Assembly: GCA_001970955.1 (NCBI GenBank)
Contig: MPUH01001127.1
Coordinates: forward strand, 1 to 23,271
Source: Stentor coeruleus
Lineage: Eukaryota > Ciliophora > Heterotrichea > Heterotrichida > Stentoridae
Length of the DNA stretch: 23,271 nt
Reading direction: 5' to 3'
Positions 16,685-23,271 of the stretch are shown one piece after another. Position 1 is the stretch's first letter. The number at the start of each line of letters is the position of its first letter. The translations under genes were made by a program, and so were the position numbers. The notes under the pieces were generated by a model. The model did not search any database, was not told the DNA's origin, and worked only from the letters and a program-made list of their open reading frames with translations.

Positions 16685-16933
16685 CTAGTTAGAGAAAGTC
16701 AATAAGCCTTTTTCTTTGAACAATCTGTTAAGGCAGCCATCGGACATTCCCTGTCTTCTAACATCACCAGAGATGTAAAAGCTATGCACAGTCTTAGTTG
16801 CAAGGCCATTTTCATCAACATCAGCGATATTTATCTGAACACTTGAGTAATCCCTTGGGCCAATGATCCTGTTTGTCGCAGAGCATTTTCTTGGGATGTA
16901 CAAATCGACCACTTTTTTATCTTCGTTCTGCAT
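16685..16933 (-). CDS. RPS21: Small-subunit ribosomal protein eS21
   Basis: Cytosolic 40S ribosomal protein eS21, 82 residues against about 83 in animals, so full length. Conserved blocks are visible: VVDLYIPRKCSATNRII at the start, the SVQINIADVDENG segment, and SGDVRRQGMSDGCLNRLFKEKG. It is intronless and ends in TAA. It lies 118 nt downstream of the end of the small unknown gene at 17052, on the same strand. Confidence 0.95.
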   Translation of the reverse strand: MQNEDKKVVDLYIPRKCSATNRIIGPRDYSSVQINIADVDENGLATKTVHSFYISGDVRRQGMSDGCLNRLFKEKGLLTFSN

Positions 16934-17051
16934 CCCTATTTATAGCCTTATTTACCAGAGACTTTTTTTAACAGATTAACTTAGATAATAAGACCTAAAG
17001 TATTTAAGATTTTATTAAAGAAGTTTATTTAGGTTATTTTTTTTAGCAAAA

Positions 17052-17330
17052 TTATTTGAGTAATGATTTTATTTCTAAGTATTTTTCTTGGATTATTGGG
17101 TCAGAAAATGATATATATGAAGGCTTTGGGAGAGGAGGGAGTTTTGATCTTTTGATTGAAGAGATATGGCTGTGTAGTAGAGAATCACGGATTGGGGATT
17201 TAGATTTTTTTCGATTTTTTAGATGCTGCATGTAACTGTTTTTGTAAGAATTTTGGGTTTTTGATTTTGGCGATAGGCTTTTGTTAAATTTTCTTTTGGC
17301 TAGTTGAGGGAAAGTGTGGACTTCACTCAT
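17052..17330 (-). CDS. Small basic hypothetical protein
   Basis: A 92-residue open frame from ATG to TAA, very rich in Lys, Ser and Pro (RKKSKSPIRDS, KLPPLPKPSYISF). No domain or family is recognised. It probably is a gene because it has an ATG, a TAA stop, coding-like composition and, on its 5' side, the C-rich coding-strand flank seen before other genes here. The basic Ser/Pro repeats (SPK, SPIR) would suit a nuclear or microtubule-associated protein, but that is only a guess. Confidence 0.6.
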   Translation of the reverse strand: MSEVHTFPQLAKRKFNKSLSPKSKTQNSYKNSYMQHLKNRKKSKSPIRDSLLHSHISSIKRSKLPPLPKPSYISFSDPIIQEKYLEIKSLLK

Positions 17331-17677
17331 TTTTTTTAATATAGGGAAAATATGTAGGGTAGTTAGGAGGTTTGGTAGCTAGGAGTTAGTGAATGTTACT
17401 GATTAAGTTATGTGAATGATAAAAAGATTTTTATATAACATAACATACCTAACCATCAAATTCACACAAAAAACTCCTTATTTAATCCTCTAAACCCAAA
17501 TCTTACTTCATAATTTCTCCACCTGCTTCCTTAATCCATATCTTCACCCTAAACTACTTTAAAAATCGCATCCCCAATTCAATACAAAGCCAATTTACCT
17601 AATAAAAATCATCTTACCCCAATCAAATCTCCAAACCTAAAAAAAATCTTGTCTCCCTCCCATATCAAAGATAAAAA
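17331..17677. promoter_or_regulatory. Divergent promoter region, 17052 gene and Fip1
   Basis: A 347-nt spacer between divergent genes. The plus strand is G-rich on the left (21 G, 2 C in 17341-17400) and C-rich on the right (0 G, 18 C in 17461-17520). Each half is therefore C-rich on the coding strand of the gene it precedes. Confidence 0.6.
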
Positions 17678-18061
17678 ATGGACAGTGACAACGAAGACAC
17701 AGAGTTAAAAATATACTGGGGTGAATGCAATGATTTTTTATTAGAACAATGGATTGATTCCAAAAAAACCATCTTCAACTATGTTGTCGACGATTACAAG
17801 CCTTTATCCGTAGATGTTCCTGATAAGCCATGGATGATCCCAGGTGCAGACGTATCAGACTGGTTTAATTTCGGGTTTAACGAAGACACTTGGAACAATT
17901 TTCTAATGCGTCAGATCTCGTTAAGACAGCAAAAAATTTATGAGAAAGAGCAACAAACGCAACAAGAGCATTTGAAATCCCAAGAACTTAACCAAGACAA
18001 CAAAGATCGTGTAAGAAGAAAAGACTATAAACATGATGATAATAAGAAACTTAGACGTTAA
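17678..18061 (+). CDS. FIP1: Fip1-motif mRNA polyadenylation factor
   Basis: A 127-residue protein with a clear Fip1 motif: [23 protein letters not shown] at about residues 50-72. Fip1 tethers poly(A) polymerase to the cleavage and polyadenylation complex and acts in the nucleus. The acidic N-terminus ([15 protein letters not shown]) fits the family. The C-terminus is a Gln, Glu and Arg/Lys-rich helix. It is much shorter than animal FIP1L1 and lacks the long Pro-rich and RE/RD tail, keeping the minimal core. ATG follows a C-rich leader; stop is TAA. The superoxide dismutase ATG lies only 20 nt after the stop. Confidence 0.9.
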   Translation: MDSDNEDTELKIYWGECNDFLLEQWIDSKKTIFNYVVDDYKPLSVDVPDKPWMIPGADVSDWFNFGFNEDTWNNFLMRQISLRQQKIYEKEQQTQQEHLKSQELNQDNKDRVRRKDYKHDDNKKLRR

Positions 18062-18081
18062 TATATAAAGGTGTATAAATA
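18062..18081 (+). promoter_or_regulatory. 20-nt gap between Fip1 stop and SOD start, TATA-like
   Basis: The whole gap is TATATAAAGGTGTATAAATA. It contains two TATA-like stretches but is too short for a normal separate 3' and 5' flank. No 15- or 16-nt intron fits, so a fused gene is not supported. Confidence 0.4.
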
Positions 18082-18798
18082 ATGTGGATTCTAACCTTAA
18101 TAACTATTGTTACCTCTCTGAACTGTACATGGAAATCAGAGTATATTGTTGTTAACAGCACTTATCCTATGAGCTTAACAGATTTACCTTATCCTGTGGA
18201 TTTTTTATCAGAAGTTTTACCTGAGAGAATTGTTCAAATTCATCATGACAATCATCATAAGGGATATTTGACAAAATTAAACGAATTTATTGATAAGAAT
18301 ATGAAATACAATGCAACTTATTTGAAAGATTTGGTTAAAGGAGCTTGGGGACATGTTGGACTTGAGAGATATGCGGGTGGGTTATATAATCATTATTTAT
18401 ATTGGTGGACACTTACTGCATCTAATTGTACAAATGGTGCTCCTATAGGGAAGTTGCTTACAGATATTATTAGTAAATGGGGTACTTTTGAGGTTTTTCA
18501 AAGCAGATTTGATGATTTAGCTAAAGTTACGTTTGGAAATGGATGGACTTGGCTTTGTGTGGATAAAACAGGATTACAGTTATTGAATAGTTATTATCAG
18601 TTGTCACCGCTTATGAATACTGGGGATAATATTTGTTATCCTGTTTTAGGAATTGATTTATGGGAACACTCTTATTATCTTAAATATACTTCTGATAGGG
18701 ATGCTTATATAAGTGACTTTTGGAAGATTGTGGATTGGGATATTGTTGAGTATTTTTATGAGAAGTATGCGAGTGAGTTGACTGCTGTGCCGTTTTAG
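18082..18798 (+). CDS. Secreted Fe/Mn superoxide dismutase
   Basis: Fe/Mn-type superoxide dismutase, which converts superoxide to oxygen and hydrogen peroxide. All four metal ligands are present: His54 (IHHDNHHKGY), His104 (NHYLYWW), Asp192 and His196 (DLWEHSYYLKY). The second-shell Tyr62 is kept. Family landmarks LPYPVDFL, FGNGWTWL and VLGIDLWEH are in order. Whether it uses Fe or Mn is not decided. The first 15 residues (MWILTLITIVTSLNC) look like a secretory signal peptide rather than a mitochondrial one, and there are several N-glycosylation sequons (NST, NAT, NCT). It therefore probably acts outside the cell or in the secretory or cortical compartment. Length is 238 residues; stop is TAG. 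Confidence 0.93.
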   Translation: MWILTLITIVTSLNCTWKSEYIVVNSTYPMSLTDLPYPVDFLSEVLPERIVQIHHDNHHKGYLTKLNEFIDKNMKYNATYLKDLVKGAWGHVGLERYAGGLYNHYLYWWTLTASNCTNGAPIGKLLTDIISKWGTFEVFQSRFDDLAKVTFGNGWTWLCVDKTGLQLLNSYYQLSPLMNTGDNICYPVLGIDLWEHSYYLKYTSDRDAYISDFWKIVDWDIVEYFYEKYASELTAVPF

Positions 18799-19770
18799 TT
18801 AATAGTGATTAGGTTTTAGAATTATATTTTTATAAATTTTAGAGGGTTTTTTTGATGGGATTGGTTTTTGTGTTGGTAGGACTAGTTATTGCATAATTAT
18901 GTACTATTTGTTACTAATAACTATGATTTGCATTCTATACACCTATACTTAATATTATTTATCTTAATCTTATTCAAATATTTTAACTACTATTCAAGAT
19001 TTTATTTCTGCAATAATTTTTATATCATACCACAATTGACAATTCATCTACCCACTCAGTATATAATAATTTAATTTTTCGAATTAAGAAAATTAAAATC
19101 CCAGCGCGGTTAAATTCTAAAACAATACTAAAAGCTAACTTTTCATTATTATCCATGAGATTAACACCCGCATTGTACTATAAAAAAAAAAATCTATTTC
19201 TAATTGATTATTAAGAATAATTACCATGAAAAGATTTTATTTCTTAGTGTATTCAACAATTATATCATCAGTTTTATTTTATAATAAAAATTTTGCTATA
19301 TAAGACAGTCTCCATACTGATGTTTTTAATGGAGTATTAAAATCTAAACTTGATTAAAAAATTCTGTAACCAAAAATTTTTTTCAATATATACATCTTTA
19401 AGTATCTGATATAATATTGGTAAAATAAGTTGAGTATAAAATACTCACAAAGGACTTAAGAAAGCGAGTTTAATTCTTATATCATTGAAAACTTTTCATA
19501 TCAAACATAAAATTCCCATATATTTACTATAATCACTTAGTTTTTTTTACATAAAACCAAGCGAAAACTATTTTTTTATAGCATTTTATTGTTCGCCTAT
19601 ATATTTTTACATACAAAATAGCTTATTTCTATGAATAACTATACTTAAATATTCCCCATATAAAATCCAAACCAATATAATATACTTCTCTCATGAAAAA
19701 AAATATATAATTTCAGTATTCTTAAAGATATAATATAATTAAATATTATTTACACTAAAATAATATAAAT
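18799..19770. other. AT-rich spacer with no recognised gene
   Basis: The first 80 nt are G/T-rich, as after other plus-strand genes. The rest is very AT-rich on both strands. A frame at 18889-19074 is hydrophobic low complexity and rejected. An inverted repeat with 7-bp arms (TGAGTAT/ATACTCA) sits at 19431-19447, and a small GC-richer patch (CCCAGCGCGG) lies near 19100. No tRNA or snRNA is recognised. Confidence 0.4.
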
Positions 19771-20169
19771 ATGACTAGCCGATTTCTCCAAAGCTATAAA
19801 TTTAGTTCAAGCATGCATGGGAATATTAAAGATCTTGAGCTTGTTCATCCAATAAACAAAAGTATCAAAGCATCTCAAATATACCGTGATTCAGTTTCTC
19901 CAACTTCAGACAATCATCATATTCGAGTTGCTTCCCAATCCCCAAAAATAAACTCATCACTTATATTAGAACCTTTACATAGAGTACCTAAGTTATCAAA
20001 TTCTATATGTAATGATAGTTATCAAGAAGATAGGTTTAGTTATGTTGAAAATGGGAAAAATCACTCAAGTCATTTTGATAAAAAACCTTCAAAACAAGAT
20101 GATACTGTGGATTATAGAATGCGTTCTCAAGTCCATAAGATACGACCACCAAGAAGGATAATTTTATAA
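19771..20169 (+). CDS. Hypothetical Ser-rich protein
   Basis: A 132-residue open frame from ATG to TAA. It is hydrophilic, rich in Ser, His, Asn and Lys (SYKFSSSMHGNIKD, SVSPTSDNHHIR), with a basic C-terminus (VHKIRPPRRIIL). It has no signal peptide, membrane segment or recognised domain and is likely disordered. Its base composition is coding-like compared with the AT-rich flank before it. A hairpin (20176-20194) follows the stop by 6 nt. Confidence 0.55.
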   Translation: MTSRFLQSYKFSSSMHGNIKDLELVHPINKSIKASQIYRDSVSPTSDNHHIRVASQSPKINSSLILEPLHRVPKLSNSICNDSYQEDRFSYVENGKNHSSHFDKKPSKQDDTVDYRMRSQVHKIRPPRRIIL

Positions 20170-20508
20170 ATATAATAGCAATTATATATTGCTAATTAAA
20201 GTTATATGAGAGTTTTTTTGGTTTTAATTAGATTTTAAGATGCTAAGATTATTAGTAGGGTTTAGGATATTCGAAGATACATTTTTTTTTTTTGGGATTT
20301 ACTTTTATGTTGAGATGTAGTGATTTTTGGTTTTGGGAATTTATTTGAGGGCTTAGTAGAAAAATGATGATTGGGGTCATTTATAATGGTTAAGTTAAGG
20401 GTATAAATTTTGGTTGAATGGAATTTCAGTTAGTTTGAAATGATTTATAAGGCTGTTGGGAAATATAACGTTTTTTTGGACTGGGTTTGATTAAGTTTGT
20501 TATAATAA
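20170..20508. other. G/T-rich spacer before the 20509 gene
   Basis: No gene is visible. The plus strand is G/T-rich and C-poor right up to the next ATG, so the usual C-rich upstream signature is missing here. An inverted repeat TAGCAAT-TATAT-ATTGCTA lies at 20176-20194. Confidence 0.45.
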
Positions 20509-21924
20509 ATGTCTAGATCAATAATAGAAGATATAATACTTAAAGACAAAATTATTGTCGATGAAAGTAATATCAGATCCCTAATAGAAAACCAACTAGC
20601 TCTTGGGTGTTTTATAGCAAGCATACAGACTACAGATGCTAACTTAGAAATCCTCTGGATTCTTTTTATGGAAAAAAGTATCGATAAAGCTATGCGTGGG
20701 GTTATTTTAATAAAACTACTCAAAGTTGCAAAAGCTTATGTCGAAAATATAGATAATTCATTCCAACATTTCAAGAATTTAGGGGTAAAAGTTATTTATG
20801 ACTTTGCTAGATTAAGCGATGAGCTTTTAACTATAGCAGATGATATTTCAGCTCTATTAGATCTAATTTCTAGTGTTTATAAAGACTACTTTTTTACTCT
20901 GATAAATAAATTCACAGTAAATGATAGTCTTTGTGTTGTAGCAAGTACTGGGCTTAAATTCCAAAACATGTTTAATATTGAAAGTTCACTTTTTAAACTT
21001 AGTTATTCTGATTTACTCATCTTAGAAAACTGGAAAAGACAATCTGTTCAAGAAATCTTAGAAGTTGTTGAAAAAGGATGCAAAATTGTATATGAAAATA
21101 ATTTAAATCCAGCTGACCCTTTGAGTATTCTTGTTTATGTTATTTTCCAAACTGAATTCAAAAACTATAGATTGAATAAAAGTGATGCTCATTATATAGA
21201 AAAAATCATAAGAGTTTATATAAATAATTTTAGTAAAAAACAAAAAGCAAGATTAGAACAAATGTATGAAGAAATATGCAAAAAATTTAGCATAGACCCT
21301 GATTATCAGATTTTTCGATTTTCTAATAGGAAAAATGATTATTATAGTGGATTAAATGAGAAAAATATTAGATATACTGGAAGAAATAGAGAAATTTCCA
21401 GTCAAAGATCAAGGTGGGATTTTAGAAAAAGAGGTCAAATTTCTAATTGCTTTCAAAACTGTGAAGAGCATGATTATGATTATTGTGATTATGATTATAG
21501 TCATGGATATGATAATCAAAGAGATAGCAGTTACTATCATTCTAATATATATGAAAGCTGTATGTCTTTTAAAAATAACAACCCAGAAATATTTGAAAAA
21601 GTCAATAACCGAGCGCAATCCATAATGGTAAACTTAAGAAATAAAGCAAAGTTTAATGAGTTTATTGATGAAAATGAATTATTATTTCAGCTGCAAGAAT
21701 TAGCTATGATATCACCGATAGCATTGTTTTATATATTTGAATTTTATTCACGAAAAGAGAAAGATTATATTCATTCACGAAAAGATAAATATCCAATAAA
21801 CGTATCATTATCAATTTGGGTAGTTATAAAGAATGTAATAGAAAAGTGTGATTTTCTAAATGAGGATGAGTATAATATTATTATGGATAACATATGTCAT
21901 CTTCTTGAAAGCATCACAGCATAA
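20509..21924 (+). CDS. Unknown helical protein with Asp/Tyr-rich insert
   Basis: A 471-residue intronless open frame from ATG to TAA; no family is recognised. Residues 1-260 look all-helical, with Leu/Ile-rich amphipathic stretches (ALLDLISSVYKDYFFTLINK), reminiscent of HEAT or MIF4G-like repeats without a diagnostic motif. Residues about 270-360 are polar and low complexity, including an Asp/Tyr/His-rich patch (EEHDYDYCDYDYSHGYDN). Residues about 365-471 look helical again. It has no signal peptide or membrane segment. A translation or RNA-related scaffold is conceivable but would be a guess. Confidence 0.75.
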   Translation: MSRSIIEDIILKDKIIVDESNIRSLIENQLALGCFIASIQTTDANLEILWILFMEKSIDKAMRGVILIKLLKVAKAYVENIDNSFQHFKNLGVKVIYDFARLSDELLTIADDISALLDLISSVYKDYFFTLINKFTVNDSLCVVASTGLKFQNMFNIESSLFKLSYSDLLILENWKRQSVQEILEVVEKGCKIVYENNLNPADPLSILVYVIFQTEFKNYRLNKSDAHYIEKIIRVYINNFSKKQKARLEQMYEEICKKFSIDPDYQIFRFSNRKNDYYSGLNEKNIRYTGRNREISSQRSRWDFRKRGQISNCFQNCEEHDYDYCDYDYSHGYDNQRDSSYYHSNIYESCMSFKNNNPEIFEKVNNRAQSIMVNLRNKAKFNEFIDENELLFQLQELAMISPIALFYIFEFYSRKEKDYIHSRKDKYPINVSLSIWVVIKNVIEKCDFLNEDEYNIIMDNICHLLESITA

Positions 21925-22329
21925 AATTGAAATAATTTGGTTTTTTTATATGAAATCCTTTATAATTTTCCAACCTTTAGCTTAATAATTTTTTATTAAG
22001 AAGAATCATTCAAGTATTATCGATAATTGTATATAACAATGTTACCTTATTGCATATAAACTATAATTTTTTGATAACAATAAATCTAATAATTAATTAA
22101 ATATATAAAGGGGGTATTGGATAAAATTCTAAACTTCAGGATTTCTTTATGATGTTTTTTTTAACCTAATATTATTTTCTGAATCCATTTAGATTTCCTT
22201 CTTTATTAAACATTCATATTTGTAATATGGTATTTAACCTTATATACTTTATTTAATCCTAAGGAAACAAATAGATAAGATTATTAGGATTAAAAATTTA
22301 TTCAAAAAAAAACTTAAAATCTATTATAA
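21925..22329. promoter_or_regulatory. AT-rich spacer before the LNR protein gene
   Basis: About 400 nt with no gene seen on either strand. It is strongly AT-rich without clear G or C skew. It should hold the promoter of the LNR gene, but no motif is recognised. Confidence 0.4.
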
Positions 22330-23271
22330 ATGTTGATTGCGCTAGTAGTATCGAGTTTCTTTTTAGCAAAGGGTTATAGCATTTTCGAATGTGCTGAATC
22401 TAATTGTCCTTTAGTATGGCAAGGAGATGGCATATGCGATTGGATGTGTATGATCCCCGCTTGCAATTACGATTCACAGGATTCATCATCAAAATCTTTA
22501 GATTCTCCCTTGATGGGTTCTGATTGTTTCAGTTACTGCCTATACTATGGCTGTGATTATTGGAGTCTTGGTGATGGAATATGCAATGAAGAATGCAATA
22601 ATGGTTACTGTGGGTGGGATTTTGGTGACTGTGGCTATTGTGCTTCTGGATGCACAGAGGATCTTTTAAAAAACGGTAAGTGCGATGATGAATGCTTAAC
22701 TTATGAATGTGTTTATGATAACTATGAATGCGGATCTTGTGCTAAAGGATGTTTAAAAGAATATTTAGAAGATTCAGTATGTCAAGAAAGCTGCAATAAT
22801 TATAATTGCTATTGGGATAATTGGATTTGCCCAATAAGTACATGTGCCCCTTATTGCCCAACTTGGTGGGTTGGAGATTGGTGGTGTGATTGGGATTGTT
22901 ATAATGCTGAATGTTCTTGGGATGGCGATGATTGTTCATGTGATTGGGGATGTAATCCTGATGTTTATTATGAAGATTTCTGTCGATATGATGATCATGG
23001 GGAAATTGTAGATCCATGTAAATCAAGCTATTGTGGTTTTAAACATAATGCTTGTGGAGATTGTAATGTAGGCTGCTTCTGGGATATGGTCGGTGATGGA
23101 ATTTGTGATCCAAATTGCAATATATGGGAATGTTGGTATGATCTTTTCGATTGTTCTTGTTACCCATGGTGTGGTACACGTTTTGATTTAGCTTTAAATG
23201 ACTATATTTATGAAGGTGATTGCAATTGGTACTGTATGTCTCCATCTTGTAATTATAACTTTGATGTATGT
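22330..23271 (+). CDS. Secreted cysteine-rich LNR (Lin-12/Notch) repeat protein, 3' end cut off
   Basis: The frame is open for 314 codons from ATG to the window edge with no stop, so the gene continues beyond. The first 18 residues (MLIALVVSSFFLAKGYS) look like a signal peptide. The rest is a tandem array of about eight cysteine-rich units of LNR type. The family core (W-x-GDGICD-x2-C...C-x-D-x2-DC) is clearest in WQGDGICDWMC, SLGDGICNEEC...CGWDFGDC and MVGDGICDPNC...DLFDC; other units are degenerate. LNR modules fold around Ca2+ through three disulfides, so the protein is probably extracellular. Trp is frequent and always TGG. Function is unknown; a surface, extracellular matrix or mating-related role is possible. 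Confidence 0.85.
   Translation, partial: MLIALVVSSFFLAKGYSIFECAESNCPLVWQGDGICDWMCMIPACNYDSQDSSSKSLDSPLMGSDCFSYCLYYGCDYWSLGDGICNEECNNGYCGWDFGDCGYCASGCTEDLLKNGKCDDECLTYECVYDNYECGSCAKGCLKEYLEDSVCQESCNNYNCYWDNWICPISTCAPYCPTWWVGDWWCDWDCYNAECSWDGDDCSCDWGCNPDVYYEDFCRYDDHGEIVDPCKSSYCGFKHNACGDCNVGCFWDMVGDGICDPNCNIWECWYDLFDCSCYPWCGTRFDLALNDYIYEGDCNWYCMSPSCNYNFDVC

Noticed and set aside
18055..18068. 14-nt GT...AG segment that might fuse Fip1 to SOD
   Set aside because: Splicing it leads straight to another stop, and SOD has its own signal peptide start.
18889..19074. 61-codon hydrophobic plus-strand frame after SOD
   Set aside because: Repetitive Phe/Leu/Ile/Tyr content as expected from AT-rich noncoding DNA; no similarity.
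22742..23245. Two minus-strand frames opposite the LNR gene
   Set aside because: His/Asn-rich antisense shadows of the cysteine-rich coding strand.
1..23271. tRNA, rRNA, snRNA, CRISPR or transposon features
   Set aside because: No A/B-box pairs, conserved RNA segments, spaced direct repeats or transposase-like frames were seen on either strand.
1..23271. Genome-wide reassignment of TGA to Trp
   Set aside because: Only one TGA clearly needs decoding, while Trp is TGG throughout the other genes read; kept as an open question rather than a conclusion.

Overview
This window looks like a gene-dense, AT-rich stretch of the macronuclear genome of a heterotrich ciliate, Stentor-like or Blepharisma-like. 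The strongest evidence is the introns. Six GT...AG introns of exactly 15 nt and one of 16 nt can be placed, each restoring a conserved reading frame. Such tiny introns are a known hallmark of heterotrichs. Other signs of eukaryotic nuclear DNA are ribosomal protein eS21, an E2F factor, CDC14, TBC, TTLL, Fip1, TRAPPC13 and spartin-type senescence genes. Nearly all genes stop at TAA or TAG and tryptophan is almost always TGG. One in-frame TGA in TRAPPC13 leaves a reassigned TGA possible, but the standard code explains the rest better.

Layout, left to right. TRAPPC13-like gene (-, 276-1164). A protein kinase carrying a C-terminal RING/IBR zinc-finger module (-, 1469-3466). A minimal E2F (-, 4720-5319) with a 49-bp tandem duplication just upstream. 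An axonemal-style coiled-coil protein (-, 5530-6954). A divergent promoter leads to a VHS-GAT protein ending in an alpha-adaptin ear (+, 7306-9801). A senescence-domain protein (+, 10002-10670) converges within 9 nt on a tubulin tyrosine ligase-like gene (-, 10680-12845). A CDC14 phosphatase appears joined through a 15-nt intron to a TBC RabGAP (-, 13252-15761); a 58-bp duplication around a single N breaks its C-terminal frame. Then eS21 (-, 16685-16933), a small basic unknown (-, 17052-17330), Fip1 (+, 17678-18061), a secreted Fe/Mn superoxide dismutase only 20 nt later (+, 18082-18798), two unknown proteins (+, 19771-20169 and 20509-21924), and the start of a secreted cysteine-rich LNR/Notch-repeat protein (+, 22330 to the window end).

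The genes do not form one pathway, as is usual for a eukaryotic nuclear region. Several deal with membrane traffic (TRAPPC13, the VHS-GAT-ear adaptor, TBC), others with cilia and microtubules (TTLL, coiled-coil) or the cell cycle (E2F, CDC14). The most unusual content is a set of domain fusions: CDC14-TBC, kinase-RING/IBR and VHS-GAT-alpha-ear. The spacers also have strongly polarised strand composition: G-rich on the coding strand after stops, and C-rich before most starts.
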